From contig NZ_FNSK01000001.1 of the NCBI RefSeq assembly GCF_900105075.1, positions 124,001-188,000 of the forward strand: 64,000 nt of DNA, written 5' to 3'. How positions within the stretch are numbered: position 1 is the stretch's first letter; the number at the start of each line of letters is the position of its first letter. Below are positions 42,244-51,260 of this stretch, piece by piece. Position numbers and translations under genes: made by a program. This DNA is from Rhodobacter sp. 24-YEA-8. GTDB taxonomy: Bacteria; Pseudomonadota; Alphaproteobacteria; Rhodobacterales; Rhodobacteraceae. The notes under the pieces were generated by a model, which was not told where the DNA came from, did not search any database, and saw only the letters and a program-made list of their open reading frames with translations.

Positions 42244-43425
42244 ATGGCGCTCAAAGACCAGGCGGTGACCATACTCGGGGCGGGGGTTGCGGGTCTTGCG
42301 CTGGCGCGTGCACTGGCGCTGAAAGGCGCGCGGGTGATCGTGATGGAACAGGCCGATGCCATCCGCGAGGTCGGCGCCGGTCTGCAGATAAGCCCGAATG
42401 GCGCGCGGGTTTTGCAGGCGCTTGGCCTTGGCCCGGCGCTGGAGGCTGCGTCGAGCCGCGCCGAGGCGGTCGAGCTGTGCGATGGCTATGACGGCAGCCT
42501 GGTGACGCGGCTCGATGTGGCGCGGCTCCGCCCTGATCAGGGCTGGCATTTCCTGCACCGCGCCGATCTGATCTCGCTTCTGCTCGATGGCGCCAAAGCC
42601 GCCGGCGCAGAGTTGCGGCTGTTGCAAAAGGTGCGACGCGTCGATCTCAGCGGGGCGCAGCCCGTGGTTGAGACCTGCACCGGTGCGCTGGAGCCCGCCT
42701 CGATCCTGATTGGGGCCGATGGGCTGCAATCCCATACCCGTGCCGCGCTGAATGGTGAGGCGAAGCCGGTTTTCACCAGGCAGGTCGCCTGGCGCTGTCT
42801 TGTGCCCTGCGATCCTGCCGAGCCGAAGGTCGCCGAGGTCCATATGGGGCCCGGGCGGCATCTCGTCAGCTATCCGCTGCGCGGCGGCACGATGCGCAAT
42901 ATCGTCGCCGTCGAAGAGCGCGAGCGCTGGACCGAAGAGGGCTGGTCGATCCGCGATGATACGATGGAACTGCGGCTGGCCTTTGCAGATTTCAGCCCGC
43001 GGGTGAAGGGCTGGCTTGATCAGGCCGGGGATGTCTGGCTCTGGGGGCTCTTCCGCCATCCGGTCGCGAAGACCTGGGTCAGGGTTCTGCCCGAAGGTGC
43101 GGTGGCGCTCCTTGGCGATGCAGCGCATCCGACTTTGCCCTTCCTTGCCCAGGGCGCGAATATGGCGCTGGAGGATGTCTGGACGCTGGCGGCGATCCTG
43201 GAGCGCCACGGCACGGCCGGTCTGGTTGCCTATCAGGTGGCGCGGGCGCGGCGCACACAGCGCATCGTGACGGCGGCCAGTCGCAATGCGCGCGCTTATC
43301 ACCTTTCGGGCCCGTTGCGGGCGGTGGCGCATCTGGGGCTGCGGCTTGGGGGCCGCATCGCGCCAGGCGCCGCGCTGTCGCGGTTCAACTGGCTTTACGA
43401 TTACGATGTGACGAAGATCGGCTGA
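42244..43425 (+). CDS. FAD-dependent monooxygenase (UbiH/salicylate hydroxylase-like)
   Basis: A 393-residue single-component flavin monooxygenase. The FAD GxGxxG motif is VTILGAGVAGLALARALAL (residues ~8-26), the second FAD motif is VALLGDAAHPTLPFLAQGAN (near residue 295), and the intermediate DG-type motif is ILIGADGLQSHTRAAL (near 158). This is the class A aromatic hydroxylase family; sequence resembles salicylate hydroxylase-type and 6-hydroxynicotinate-type enzymes, but the substrate is not identifiable. No catabolic neighbours suggest one. Confidence 0.88.
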   Translation: MALKDQAVTILGAGVAGLALARALALKGARVIVMEQADAIREVGAGLQISPNGARVLQALGLGPALEAASSRAEAVELCDGYDGSLVTRLDVARLRPDQGWHFLHRADLISLLLDGAKAAGAELRLLQKVRRVDLSGAQPVVETCTGALEPASILIGADGLQSHTRAALNGEAKPVFTRQVAWRCLVPCDPAEPKVAEVHMGPGRHLVSYPLRGGTMRNIVAVEERERWTEEGWSIRDDTMELRLAFADFSPRVKGWLDQAGDVWLWGLFRHPVAKTWVRVLPEGAVALLGDAAHPTLPFLAQGANMALEDVWTLAAILERHGTAGLVAYQVARARRTQRIVTAASRNARAYHLSGPLRAVAHLGLRLGGRIAPGAALSRFNWLYDYDVTKIG

Positions 43426-43431
43426 GATCGC

Positions 43432-44211
43432 TTACGCGGACAGACGCACCCAGACCGGCACATGGTCTGACGGCTTGTCGCCGGCACGCACATCCTTGTC
43501 GATGCCGGTTTCTTCCAGCAGATCTGCCGCCTGGGGCGTCATCAGCACATGGTCGATGCGGATCCCGTTGCCGCGCTCCCAGGAATTGGCCTGATAATCC
43601 CAGAACGTATAGACACCCGGGCGCGGGTCGCGGGTACGGATCGCCTCGGTCAGGCCGAGGTTCAGCAGCCTGCGGAACGCCGCGCGCGATTGCGGCAGGA
43701 AAAGCGCATCTTCCAGCCAGGCCTCGGGCTTTGCGGCATCCTCGGCCTGTGGGATCACATTGTAATCGCCTAAGAAAAGCGTCGGTTCTTCCAGCGCCAG
43801 CAGGGCGCGCGCGCGGGCCTCAAGCCGTTCCATCCAGGCGAGTTTATACTCATATTTCGGCCCCGGCGCCGGGTTGCCGTTCGGCAGATAAAGCCCGCAG
43901 ACCCGGATCACATGCGGGCCCTCAACCGTTGCCTCGATCCAGCGCGCCTGTTCGTCGCTGTCATCCCCCGGCAGACCCCGTGTCACATCGGAAAGCGGGT
44001 ATTTCGACAGGATCGCCACCCCGTTGAAGCTTTTCTGGCCATGGGTTTCGACCTGATAGCCCATCTCCTCGAACAACTCGCGCGGGAATCCCTCATCGAC
44101 GGATTTGATCTCTTGCAGGCAGACCACATCCGGTTCTGCCTCGCGCAGCCAGCGCGGCAGCGCTTCGATCCGGGCCTTGATGCCGTTGATGTTGAAGGTG
44201 GCGATCTTCAT
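43432..44211 (-). CDS. xthA: Exodeoxyribonuclease III
   Basis: A 259-residue AP endonuclease/exonuclease. MKIATFNINGIKARIEALPR, VVCLQEIKSVDEGFP (catalytic Glu), PTLFLGDYNVIPQAEDAA (Asp/Asn) and PSDHVPVWVRLSA (terminal His) match the exonuclease III family. It acts in base-excision repair at abasic sites. It ends 7 bp from the convergent monooxygenase gene. Confidence 0.95.
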   Translation of the reverse strand: MKIATFNINGIKARIEALPRWLREAEPDVVCLQEIKSVDEGFPRELFEEMGYQVETHGQKSFNGVAILSKYPLSDVTRGLPGDDSDEQARWIEATVEGPHVIRVCGLYLPNGNPAPGPKYEYKLAWMERLEARARALLALEEPTLFLGDYNVIPQAEDAAKPEAWLEDALFLPQSRAAFRRLLNLGLTEAIRTRDPRPGVYTFWDYQANSWERGNGIRIDHVLMTPQAADLLEETGIDKDVRAGDKPSDHVPVWVRLSA

Positions 44212-44265
44212 GGCATTCTCCCGCGAGGATGGCGGCGCGAGGAGAGGCCCCCGCGCCGGAAAGGG

Positions 44266-46686
44266 TTACGAGCGCAGCGCGCCGCCGGTCGCTTTGGTGA
44301 CCTTTTCGATGACCTTTGCCGAGACCGCTTCGATATCTGCATCGGTCAGCGTGGCGGCGGTGGGTTGCAGCCGCACGGTCAGCCCGAGCGATTTTTTGCC
44401 CGCGCCCATTTGTGCCTCGGCCTTGTCACCGGTGAAGTGGTCAAAGACGCGGACAGATTCGATCAGCGCCTTATCGGCACCCTGCGCGGCGTTGACGGCC
44501 ACCAGTGCTTCGGTCTTTGCATCGACCACGAAGGCGAAATCGCGCTCGACCGCCTGAAGATCGCTGATCACCAGCGCCGGGCGGGTCGGTGTCTTCACCT
44601 TGGGCGCCGGGATATTGGCGATCTGCACGGTAAAGCCGACCGCAGGGCCCTTGACCCCCATCGCGGCCAGAACGCGCGGATGGATCTCGCCGTAAGTCGC
44701 AAGCGTATTCGGTCCAAGACCAATCACGCCCGATCGGCCGGGATGCCACCAGGCATCGACCTTGCGGGTGATCTGCACCTTGGCGGGCGCGCCAAGCGTG
44801 GCCAGTACCGCCTCGACATCGGCTTTCGCATCGAACAGATCAACCGGGCGGCGCGAGGCCCAAGGATCGCGCGGGGCCGAGGCACCGACCAGAAGCCCCG
44901 AGGCCAGCAGAACCTGTTCGCCCGGCTCACCGCCGGAGAAAACCGGGCCAACCTCGAAAAGCGCCATATCCTGGAAGCCGCGCGCCTGATTGCGCGCCGC
45001 AGCCGCCAGCAACCCCGGCAGCAGATCGGGGCGCAGATGGCTCATCTCGGACGAGATCGGATTGTCGACCTTTACCGCATCCGTGCCACCGCCGAACAAA
45101 GCCGCCGAAGCGCCGTCGATAAAGCTGTAGGTCACGCATTCATTATAGCCGAGACCGGCAATCTGGCGCCGCGCGGCTTTCTCGCGGATTTGCATCGGCG
45201 TGAGGATCGGCTTCGGCACGCCCGGGAGCGCGCGGGTCAAAGGCGCGCCGACCAGTTTCGTCAGGCTCGCGATCCGCGCGACTTCCTCGACCAGATCCGC
45301 CTCGCCCTGGACGTCGGGGCGCCAGGAGGGGGGGGCGGCCATCAGCCCGTCCATCGTGAAGCCAAGGGCTTCCAGCGTGCGGACCTGTTCGGCCTCGGGG
45401 ATCTCCATGCCGACAAGGCTGATCAGCCGTGCCGGATCCAGCCGGTAAGCGCGGGCGGTGTCGATGGCGGCGCCATCGGTCACGACATGGCTGGCTTCGC
45501 CGCCGCACAGATCCAGCACCATCTGCGTCGCCAGTTCCAGCCCCGGCAGGGTGAAAGCCGGGTCAACGCCGCGCTCGAACCGATAACGCGCATCCGAGTT
45601 GATCTTGAGCGCGCGCCCGGTGGCGGCGACGGTGATCGCATCCCAGAAGGCGGATTCCAGAAAGACCGTGGTGGTCGCATCGGTGCAGCCCGAGTCTTCG
45701 CCGCCCATGATCCCGGCAAGGCTTTCCGGCCCGCGCGCATCTGCGATGACCATATCACCGGCGCGCAGGGTATAGGTCTTGCCGTCCAGCGCCAGCAGGG
45801 TCTCGCCGGCATCCGCCGGGCGGATATGCAGCTCGCTTCCCTCCATCCGGTCGACGTCAAAGACATGCAGCGGGCGGTTCAGTGCGAAGGTGAAATAGTT
45901 GGTGATATCGACCAGCGCCGAAATGGGGCGCAGCCCGATGGCCTTCAGGCGGTTTTGCAGCCAGGCGGGCGAGGGTCCGTTCGTCACCCCCCGGATCACG
46001 CGACCCGCGAAATGTGGCGCGGCTTTGGTCTTCAGCGCAGGTTCGATCCGCACTGTCACCGGGCTGTCGAACGTGCCGGCAACAGCAGCGATTTCCAAGG
46101 GTTTCAGCTGGCCAAGCCCCCGCGCGGCCAGATCGCGCGCCACACCCCGGATGCCAAGCGCGTCGGGGCGGTTCGGGGTGATCTTGATCTCGATCACCGG
46201 GTCATTGACGCCCTTATAGTCGATATAGCGCGCACCCAGCGGCGCATCCGAGGGCAGTTCGATAATGCCGTCATGATCGTCCGACAGTTCCAGCTCGCGT
46301 TCGGAACACAGCATCCCGTTTGAATCGACGCCGCGGATATTGCCGGGTTTCAGATCGACCCCGGTGCCGGGCACATGGGTGCCCACCGGCGCGAAAACGC
46401 CCACCAGCCCGGTTTTCGCATTGGGTGCGCCGCAAACGACCTGGACCTCGACCGGTTCTGACCCCGGCCCGCCCGGATAGGTCGCCACGCGGCAGACCCG
46501 CAGCCGGTCGGCATTGGGGTGCTGCACCGCCTCGATCACGCGGCAGATACGGAAGGCTCCGAGCCGTGCCGCCGGGTCTTCGATCTCCTCGACCTCAAGC
46601 CCCAGATCGGTCAGCGCATCAGCGATTTCCGTGACGGAAGCGCCGGTTTCCAGATGGTCTTTGAGCCAGGAGAGGGTGAATTTCAT
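44266..46686 (-). CDS. pheT: Phenylalanyl-tRNA synthetase beta subunit
   Basis: An 806-residue beta subunit. The N-terminal tRNA-binding OB domain includes FRICRVIEAVQHPNADRLRV (near residues 45-64), the B3/4 editing region follows (VVCGAPNAKTGLVG), B5 is recognisable by RPDALGIRGVARDLAARGLG, and the C-terminal FDX-ACB domain contains RDFAFVVDAKTEALVAVNAA. The alpha subunit gene pheS is not adjacent: the neighbours are xthA and an unrelated lipoprotein, so the usual pheS-pheT operon is not visible here. Confidence 0.96.
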   Translation of the reverse strand: MKFTLSWLKDHLETGASVTEIADALTDLGLEVEEIEDPAARLGAFRICRVIEAVQHPNADRLRVCRVATYPGGPGSEPVEVQVVCGAPNAKTGLVGVFAPVGTHVPGTGVDLKPGNIRGVDSNGMLCSERELELSDDHDGIIELPSDAPLGARYIDYKGVNDPVIEIKITPNRPDALGIRGVARDLAARGLGQLKPLEIAAVAGTFDSPVTVRIEPALKTKAAPHFAGRVIRGVTNGPSPAWLQNRLKAIGLRPISALVDITNYFTFALNRPLHVFDVDRMEGSELHIRPADAGETLLALDGKTYTLRAGDMVIADARGPESLAGIMGGEDSGCTDATTTVFLESAFWDAITVAATGRALKINSDARYRFERGVDPAFTLPGLELATQMVLDLCGGEASHVVTDGAAIDTARAYRLDPARLISLVGMEIPEAEQVRTLEALGFTMDGLMAAPPSWRPDVQGEADLVEEVARIASLTKLVGAPLTRALPGVPKPILTPMQIREKAARRQIAGLGYNECVTYSFIDGASAALFGGGTDAVKVDNPISSEMSHLRPDLLPGLLAAAARNQARGFQDMALFEVGPVFSGGEPGEQVLLASGLLVGASAPRDPWASRRPVDLFDAKADVEAVLATLGAPAKVQITRKVDAWWHPGRSGVIGLGPNTLATYGEIHPRVLAAMGVKGPAVGFTVQIANIPAPKVKTPTRPALVISDLQAVERDFAFVVDAKTEALVAVNAAQGADKALIESVRVFDHFTGDKAEAQMGAGKKSLGLTVRLQPTAATLTDADIEAVSAKVIEKVTKATGGALRS

Positions 46687-46986
46687 CGTCAGGTTCCGCT
46701 GAGGCGAGGCTATAGGGCAGCCGGTGGTGTCGCAGGTGGGCAGTCGCTTGTATCCGCAAAGGGCATTAGCGCAACGGCGCTCAAAGGGAAAGGCGGCAGC
46801 GGCATTTGCCCTTTATCGGGCGGCATGGATGGCCCAGCCGGCAAGCCGGGCGCCCCGACAGAATGCTTGCCCGAAAGGGCCGGGCAATTTAACCATCACC
46901 GGATCGTTACGCGCCCGAAAACGTGCCGGAATCCATGAAAGACAGTATAACAGGCGGCGGGCCGGGCAGTGTGAAGGAAAAGTGCT

Positions 46987-47703
46987 TTGTATGACGCGCC
47001 TCTGATTTCAACGTCGACGTTTTCCCTGATTAAGCAATTTGCGGCCCCGACCAGATCCGGGGCCAGACCTGAGGCCAGATCCGGGGGCAAAGGCCCGCGC
47101 CTTTTCGTCTGGCTTGCCTGTGCCGCGCTGCTCTCGGCCTGTGTCGCGCCCGGTGGCACGGGCGGCGGCGGGACCGGCAAAGGCGGCGCGATGAGCTTTA
47201 TCGGCGGAGAGATCCGGATCGAGCCACCCGCCGGCTACTGCATCCATCCCGGCGCCAGCAGCGATTCGTCCGATGGCGCGGTGGTGCTGATCGGTGAATG
47301 TGCGGCCAAAGGGGCTGTGATCCCCGCCGTGATCAGTGTCACCATCGGCGGCGAGGGATCGGCCGCGATCCTGCAATCGGGCGCCAAAGCGCTGTCGGAT
47401 TATTTCATGTCGCGCCCCGGTCGCGCCGCCCTTGCACGGGATGGCAACCCGGCCTCGGTCGTCGTGCGCCAGACCGCGCTGTCGGGAGGGGCGCTGGTCA
47501 TGCGGATGTTTGACCGCCAGGTGGGGGAATACTGGCGCGCGGTGCTGGGGCTGCGGGGGCGTCTGGTCTCGGTCTCGGTCATGGCGCCCGAGACGAGCAG
47601 CCTGTCCCCGGAACAAAGCCGCATGTTGCTGGAAAAATCCATCACCTCGATCCGTGCCGCCAATGGCTCGACGGTGAAAAGGCCAGCGGTTGCGGCACCC
47701 TGA
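46987..47703 (+). CDS. Lipoprotein of unknown function
   Basis: A 238-residue protein. The only in-frame start before the signal is TTG 46987, supported by AAGGAAAA 5 nt upstream. A signal peptide with lipobox is seen at LFVWLACAALLSACVAPGG (cysteine near residue 52). The mature part has no recognisable domain. The preceding 300 bp (46687-46986) hold the divergent promoters of this gene and pheT and no other gene. A start 50 codons into the mature protein is possible but would lose the lipobox. Confidence 0.65.
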   Translation: MYDAPLISTSTFSLIKQFAAPTRSGARPEARSGGKGPRLFVWLACAALLSACVAPGGTGGGGTGKGGAMSFIGGEIRIEPPAGYCIHPGASSDSSDGAVVLIGECAAKGAVIPAVISVTIGGEGSAAILQSGAKALSDYFMSRPGRAALARDGNPASVVVRQTALSGGALVMRMFDRQVGEYWRAVLGLRGRLVSVSVMAPETSSLSPEQSRMLLEKSITSIRAANGSTVKRPAVAAP

Positions 47704-47876
47704 GAGGCGCGCCGGGGATCAGGCCCGCAGCGGGGCGATGTTTTCTGCTGCAACACCCGACCCGGCCTGCTAACCAGGGCATGGGCCAGGCATGGGCCAG
47801 GGACTGTTCCGGCGGGCGGGTTACAATGCGGCATCCGGCCCCGGAAATTTCGGCCAGACAGACGGAACGGAAAGCA

Positions 47877-48650
47877 ATGGCAGGGCGACTGAGAGAGAAA
47901 CTTGACCGGCTCATCTTCCGCCGGGCGCTGGCGCGCTGGTCGGAAAACGCCGGCGAAGCCTCAACCACTCCGCTTGACCGTCTGCGCAGCCTGCGCGGCT
48001 ATGCCCGCCAGACCCGACGCGAGATCGACCGCGTGCTGTTCGAGGCCGATTACCGCCTGAACCTGCCGCTGATCGGCGCAGGGGCCTTCCGCCGCCTGCC
48101 GGGCACTGACTGGGCCTGGCGCCCGGATCTGTGGAAAGGCCCGATCCCTGTCCCCGGCATGACGGCGGTCGACGGCAAATCGCTGATCTGCGAGGGTGCC
48201 ACGCTGTTCCATGACTGCCGTCGTTCGGAACTGACCGTCCGCCAGCTGCGCAATACCCGGGAAGAGGATATGGCGCCTTTCGGTTTGCGCATGGATGTAT
48301 TCCGCTTTGACGGCAGCTTCCTGTCGCTGGTGCTTGATCTGCCCGATGCGGCGGCCCAGGGGTTGCGGCTGCGTCACCTGATCCGGCTTGACGCTGTCAT
48401 CGGGGTGGAAAAGCCGCTCGAAATCTTTGCGCGGCTCAATATCCGCCATGGGCCAAATGTCGAACAGGTGGTGCGCGAGCTGCCGCTGAACGGCGAAGAG
48501 GCCTTTGTCGAATTCGACCTCGCCTATACGAGGGTCAATGAGAAACGGATCGAAAAGCTCTGGATCGACCTGATCTTCGAAAGGCCCGAAATGAACCAGG
48601 TGACGCTGCGCGATCTGACGATCAGCCGGCGCCCCAGGGCTGAACTGTAA
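47877..48650 (+). CDS. DUF6478 family protein
   Basis: A 257-residue protein from ATG 47877 (GGAAAGC before it). I recognise the sequence blocks RRALARWSENAGEASTTPLD, PGTDWAWRPDLWKGPIPVPG and KSLICEGATLFHDCRRSELT as DUF6478, a family restricted mainly to Rhodobacterales. No function is known; no signal peptide or membrane segment is seen. It is followed 10 bp later by a small gene and is probably co-transcribed with it. Confidence 0.75.
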   Translation: MAGRLREKLDRLIFRRALARWSENAGEASTTPLDRLRSLRGYARQTRREIDRVLFEADYRLNLPLIGAGAFRRLPGTDWAWRPDLWKGPIPVPGMTAVDGKSLICEGATLFHDCRRSELTVRQLRNTREEDMAPFGLRMDVFRFDGSFLSLVLDLPDAAAQGLRLRHLIRLDAVIGVEKPLEIFARLNIRHGPNVEQVVRELPLNGEEAFVEFDLAYTRVNEKRIEKLWIDLIFERPEMNQVTLRDLTISRRPRAEL

Positions 48651-48660
48651 GGAACTGACC

Positions 48661-49053
48661 ATGCCGGACGCTGTCACCCTGACCCGCACCCGCATCCGCG
48701 CCGGAGCCTGGGAGGGAATCCTCTCGGGTGCTGGCGACATGGCCCCGGCCCTTGAGGTCACGCTGGATGGCGCCCTGCAACCCGGCGTCACCGTCACCCC
48801 GATCCCCGCCCGCCCCGGTGATTACGCGGTGAAAGTGCCGGTCCGGTCCGAGGTGCTGTCAGAAGGCGTCCAGACCTTCCTGATCCGGCGCAAAGGGGAC
48901 CCGGCCGAACCGGTACTGGCCCATTTCACCATCATCACCGGCGTCGCGATGGAAGACGATCTGCGCGCCGAATTCGATCTCCTGCGCGCCGAGCTCGACA
49001 TGCTCAAACGCGCCTTCCGCCGCCATTGCGTGGAAACCGCCGGCCAGAGCTGA
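48661..49053 (+). CDS. Conserved hypothetical protein
   Basis: A 130-residue protein with AAGGA 7 nt before ATG 48661. It looks like a beta-rich domain (LTRTRIRAGAWEGILSGAGD, VTVTPIPARPGDYAVKVPV) with a C-terminal helix (AEFDLLRAELDMLKRAFRRH). No family is recognised. Its fixed pairing with DUF6478 suggests a joint role. Confidence 0.65.
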   Translation: MPDAVTLTRTRIRAGAWEGILSGAGDMAPALEVTLDGALQPGVTVTPIPARPGDYAVKVPVRSEVLSEGVQTFLIRRKGDPAEPVLAHFTIITGVAMEDDLRAEFDLLRAELDMLKRAFRRHCVETAGQS

Positions 49054-49170
49054 CTTCCGGCAGATCGCCTGAAACCGGAATATGGCGAGGGTGGAGACGC
49101 GCCCTGGCCTTCTGACGTAAATTCTCCCTGGCGGGAGGCGTTTGGTCCCCTGAAAAGGGGGGCGAAACAG

Positions 49171-50655
49171 TCACATCCGCCCGGTATTTCTGAGCCGGAC
49201 ATGCCAGGACAAAGCCTCTTCCAGAATATGCGGCGTATGGCCGCCAAAGCTCAGCGCCCGCTCATAGTAATCCGCAAGGCCCGCACGCCAGTCGGGATGG
49301 GCACAATTGGCGATGATCCGCACCGCCCGTTCGCGCGGGGCCAGCCCGCGCAGATCCGCAAGCCCCTGTTCTGTCACCAGAATATCCACGTCATGTTCGG
49401 TGTGGTCGACATGGCTGACCATCGGCACCACCGAGGAAATCGCGCCCGCTTTCGCAATCGACTTGGTCACAAAGACCGAAAGCATGGAATTACGCGCGAA
49501 ATCCCCCGATCCCCCGATCCCGTTCATCATATTCGTTCCCATCACATGGGTCGAATTCACATTGCCGTAAATGTCGAATTCCAGCGCGGTATTGATCGCG
49601 ATCAGTCCCAGCCGGCGCACCACTTCGGGATGGTTCGAGATCTCCTGCGGGCGCAGGATCAGCTTTGGCTTATAACGGTCGAACTGCGCCATCACCCGCG
49701 CATTGCATTCAGCTGACAGCGTGATCGACGAGCCCGAGGCGAAACTCAGCTTGCCCGCATCCATCAGATCGAAAGTGCTGTCCTGCAACACTTCGGAATA
49801 CATCCGCATGTCTTCAAACGGGCTGTCGATCAGCCCATGCAACACCGCATTCGCAATCGTCCCGATCCCGGCCTGCAAGGGCGCGAGCCGTTTCGTCAGC
49901 CGCCCCGCCGCCATTTCGCCCTCGAAAAACCGGATCAGATGGCCGGCAATCGCCCGCGTCTCATCGTCAGGCGCCGAAATCGCCGCCGCCGAATCCTGCT
50001 TCTCGGTGATCACAATTGCTGCGATCTTCTCGGGTGGAATGGCGATCCAGGGTGTGCCGATCCGGCTGTCCACCGTCACCACCGGAATCGGCATCCGGTT
50101 CGGCGCATAGGTCGGGATAAAGACATCATGCAGCCCTTCGAAGCCCAGCGGCTGTGAAAGGTTGATCTCGACAATCACCTTATCCGCCAGAATGGCGAAG
50201 GACGCGGAATTGCCGATCGAGGTCGTGGGAATGATGCCGCCATCCGAAGTGATCGCCACCGCCTCGATCACCGCCACATCAACGCCCGGGATCTGGCCGC
50301 GCCTCAGTTGTTCAACGGTTTCGGACAGATGCTGGTCGATGAACATGACCTCGCCTTGATTGATCGCCCGGCGCAGGCCCGGATCCGACTGGAAGGGCAT
50401 ACGCCGCGCCGTCACTTTCGCCTCTGCCAGGATCTTGTCGAGGTCATGGCCGAGGCTCGCCCCGGTCAGCAGCGTGATCTTCAGCGGGTCGGTCTTTGCC
50501 AGTTCCGCCAGCGCCAATGGCACCGCCATAGCCTCACCCGCGCGGGTAAAGCCCGACATGCCGACCACCATCCCGTCCCGGATCAGGCTTGCAGCCTCAG
50601 CGGCTGAGACCACCTTGTCGCGCAACGCCCCGTGACGGATCCGGTCCTCATACAT
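49171..50655 (-). CDS. Acetyl-CoA hydrolase/succinate:acetate CoA-transferase family protein
   Basis: A 494-residue class I CoA-transferase. The active-site Glu is in EDMRMYSEVLQDSTFDLMDA (SEVLQD, near residue 290), after GIGTIANAVLHGLIDSPFED. The GMSGFTRAGEAMAVPLALAE N-terminus and SHVMGTNMMNGIGGSGDFAR (here STHVMGTNM) are typical of the succinyl-CoA:acetate CoA-transferase group (AarC/Ach1). It would turn succinyl-CoA and acetate into succinate and acetyl-CoA, or hydrolyse acetyl-CoA. It follows a GTATGC box cluster that probably controls it. Confidence 0.88.
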   Translation of the reverse strand: MYEDRIRHGALRDKVVSAAEAASLIRDGMVVGMSGFTRAGEAMAVPLALAELAKTDPLKITLLTGASLGHDLDKILAEAKVTARRMPFQSDPGLRRAINQGEVMFIDQHLSETVEQLRRGQIPGVDVAVIEAVAITSDGGIIPTTSIGNSASFAILADKVIVEINLSQPLGFEGLHDVFIPTYAPNRMPIPVVTVDSRIGTPWIAIPPEKIAAIVITEKQDSAAAISAPDDETRAIAGHLIRFFEGEMAAGRLTKRLAPLQAGIGTIANAVLHGLIDSPFEDMRMYSEVLQDSTFDLMDAGKLSFASGSSITLSAECNARVMAQFDRYKPKLILRPQEISNHPEVVRRLGLIAINTALEFDIYGNVNSTHVMGTNMMNGIGGSGDFARNSMLSVFVTKSIAKAGAISSVVPMVSHVDHTEHDVDILVTEQGLADLRGLAPRERAVRIIANCAHPDWRAGLADYYERALSFGGHTPHILEEALSWHVRLRNTGRM

Positions 50656-50724
50656 GGCAGTGCTCCTGTAGCATCATGGCTGGCTGACCCCTGCTAGGGG
50701 CTGCGCACCTGTCACGCAACTTTT

Positions 50725-50788
50725 GTATGCAAAAGTATGCGAAGACCTGGTATGCGTAAAATGCATATGTATGCCAATAAATGCATAC
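50725..50788. promoter_or_regulatory. Cluster of GTATGC boxes upstream of the CoA-transferase gene
   Basis: GTATGC occurs at 50725-50730, 50735-50740, 50750-50755 and 50769-50774, and its complement GCATAC at 50783-50788; a related GCATAT at 50763-50768 closes the series. Two perfect short palindromes are formed: TTTTGTATGCAAAA (50721-50734) and GCATATGTATGC (50763-50774). The spacing is 10-20 bp. The stretch lies in the 134-bp gap before the CoA-transferase start, on its upstream side. Several aligned half-sites suggest cooperative binding by one regulator; the regulator is unknown. Confidence 0.7.
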
Positions 50789-50789
50789 C

Positions 50790-51260
50790 TCAGGCGATCA
50801 GAGCCGCCGCTTTGCCGCCGCTCACTGTCAGGGCATCCCCGGGGGCAATCCCCAGCAACAGCCCGCGCTGGCCGGCATTGATCCAGACCTTTTCCGCTGT
50901 CGAGACCGTCACTTCCAACGCAACCGGCACCGCTTTGCGCTGTCCGAAAGGCGATATGCCACCGGTATGATAGCCGGTCAGCTTCTCGGCCTTTGCCGGC
51001 AGCATCATCGCCGCCTGTTTGGCCCCGAAAGCCGCCGCCACCTTCTTCATCGACAGGCTTGCATCCGACGGGATCACACAGCAGGCAGGCCTGCCGTCAA
51101 CCTGGACCATCAGGCATTTCAGCGCCAGATGCGGGTCAAGGCCAAGTGCTTCAGCCGCCGCCATGCCGATCTTTTCCGCTCCCGGATCATAGTTATACGG
51201 GTGGAGCGTGAATGCCACACCGGCGCGCGTCAGCTGATCGGTGCCCCGTGTCGCTGCCAT
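50790..51260 (-). CDS. ybaK: Cys-tRNA(Pro)/Cys-tRNA(Cys) deacylase YbaK
   Basis: A 156-residue editing-domain protein that hydrolyses misacylated Cys-tRNA(Pro). LDPHLALKCLMVQVDGRPAC carries the conserved lysine used by the family, and LTGYHTGGISPFGQRKAVPV is a typical INS-domain block. It overlaps the map stop codon by one base and is co-transcribed with map. Confidence 0.92.
   Translation of the reverse strand: MAATRGTDQLTRAGVAFTLHPYNYDPGAEKIGMAAAEALGLDPHLALKCLMVQVDGRPACCVIPSDASLSMKKVAAAFGAKQAAMMLPAKAEKLTGYHTGGISPFGQRKAVPVALEVTVSTAEKVWINAGQRGLLLGIAPGDALTVSGGKAAALIA

Noticed and set aside
43912..46323. Plus-strand open frame of 803 codons
   Set aside because: It is the antisense shadow of pheT, which has full-length family matches on the minus strand.
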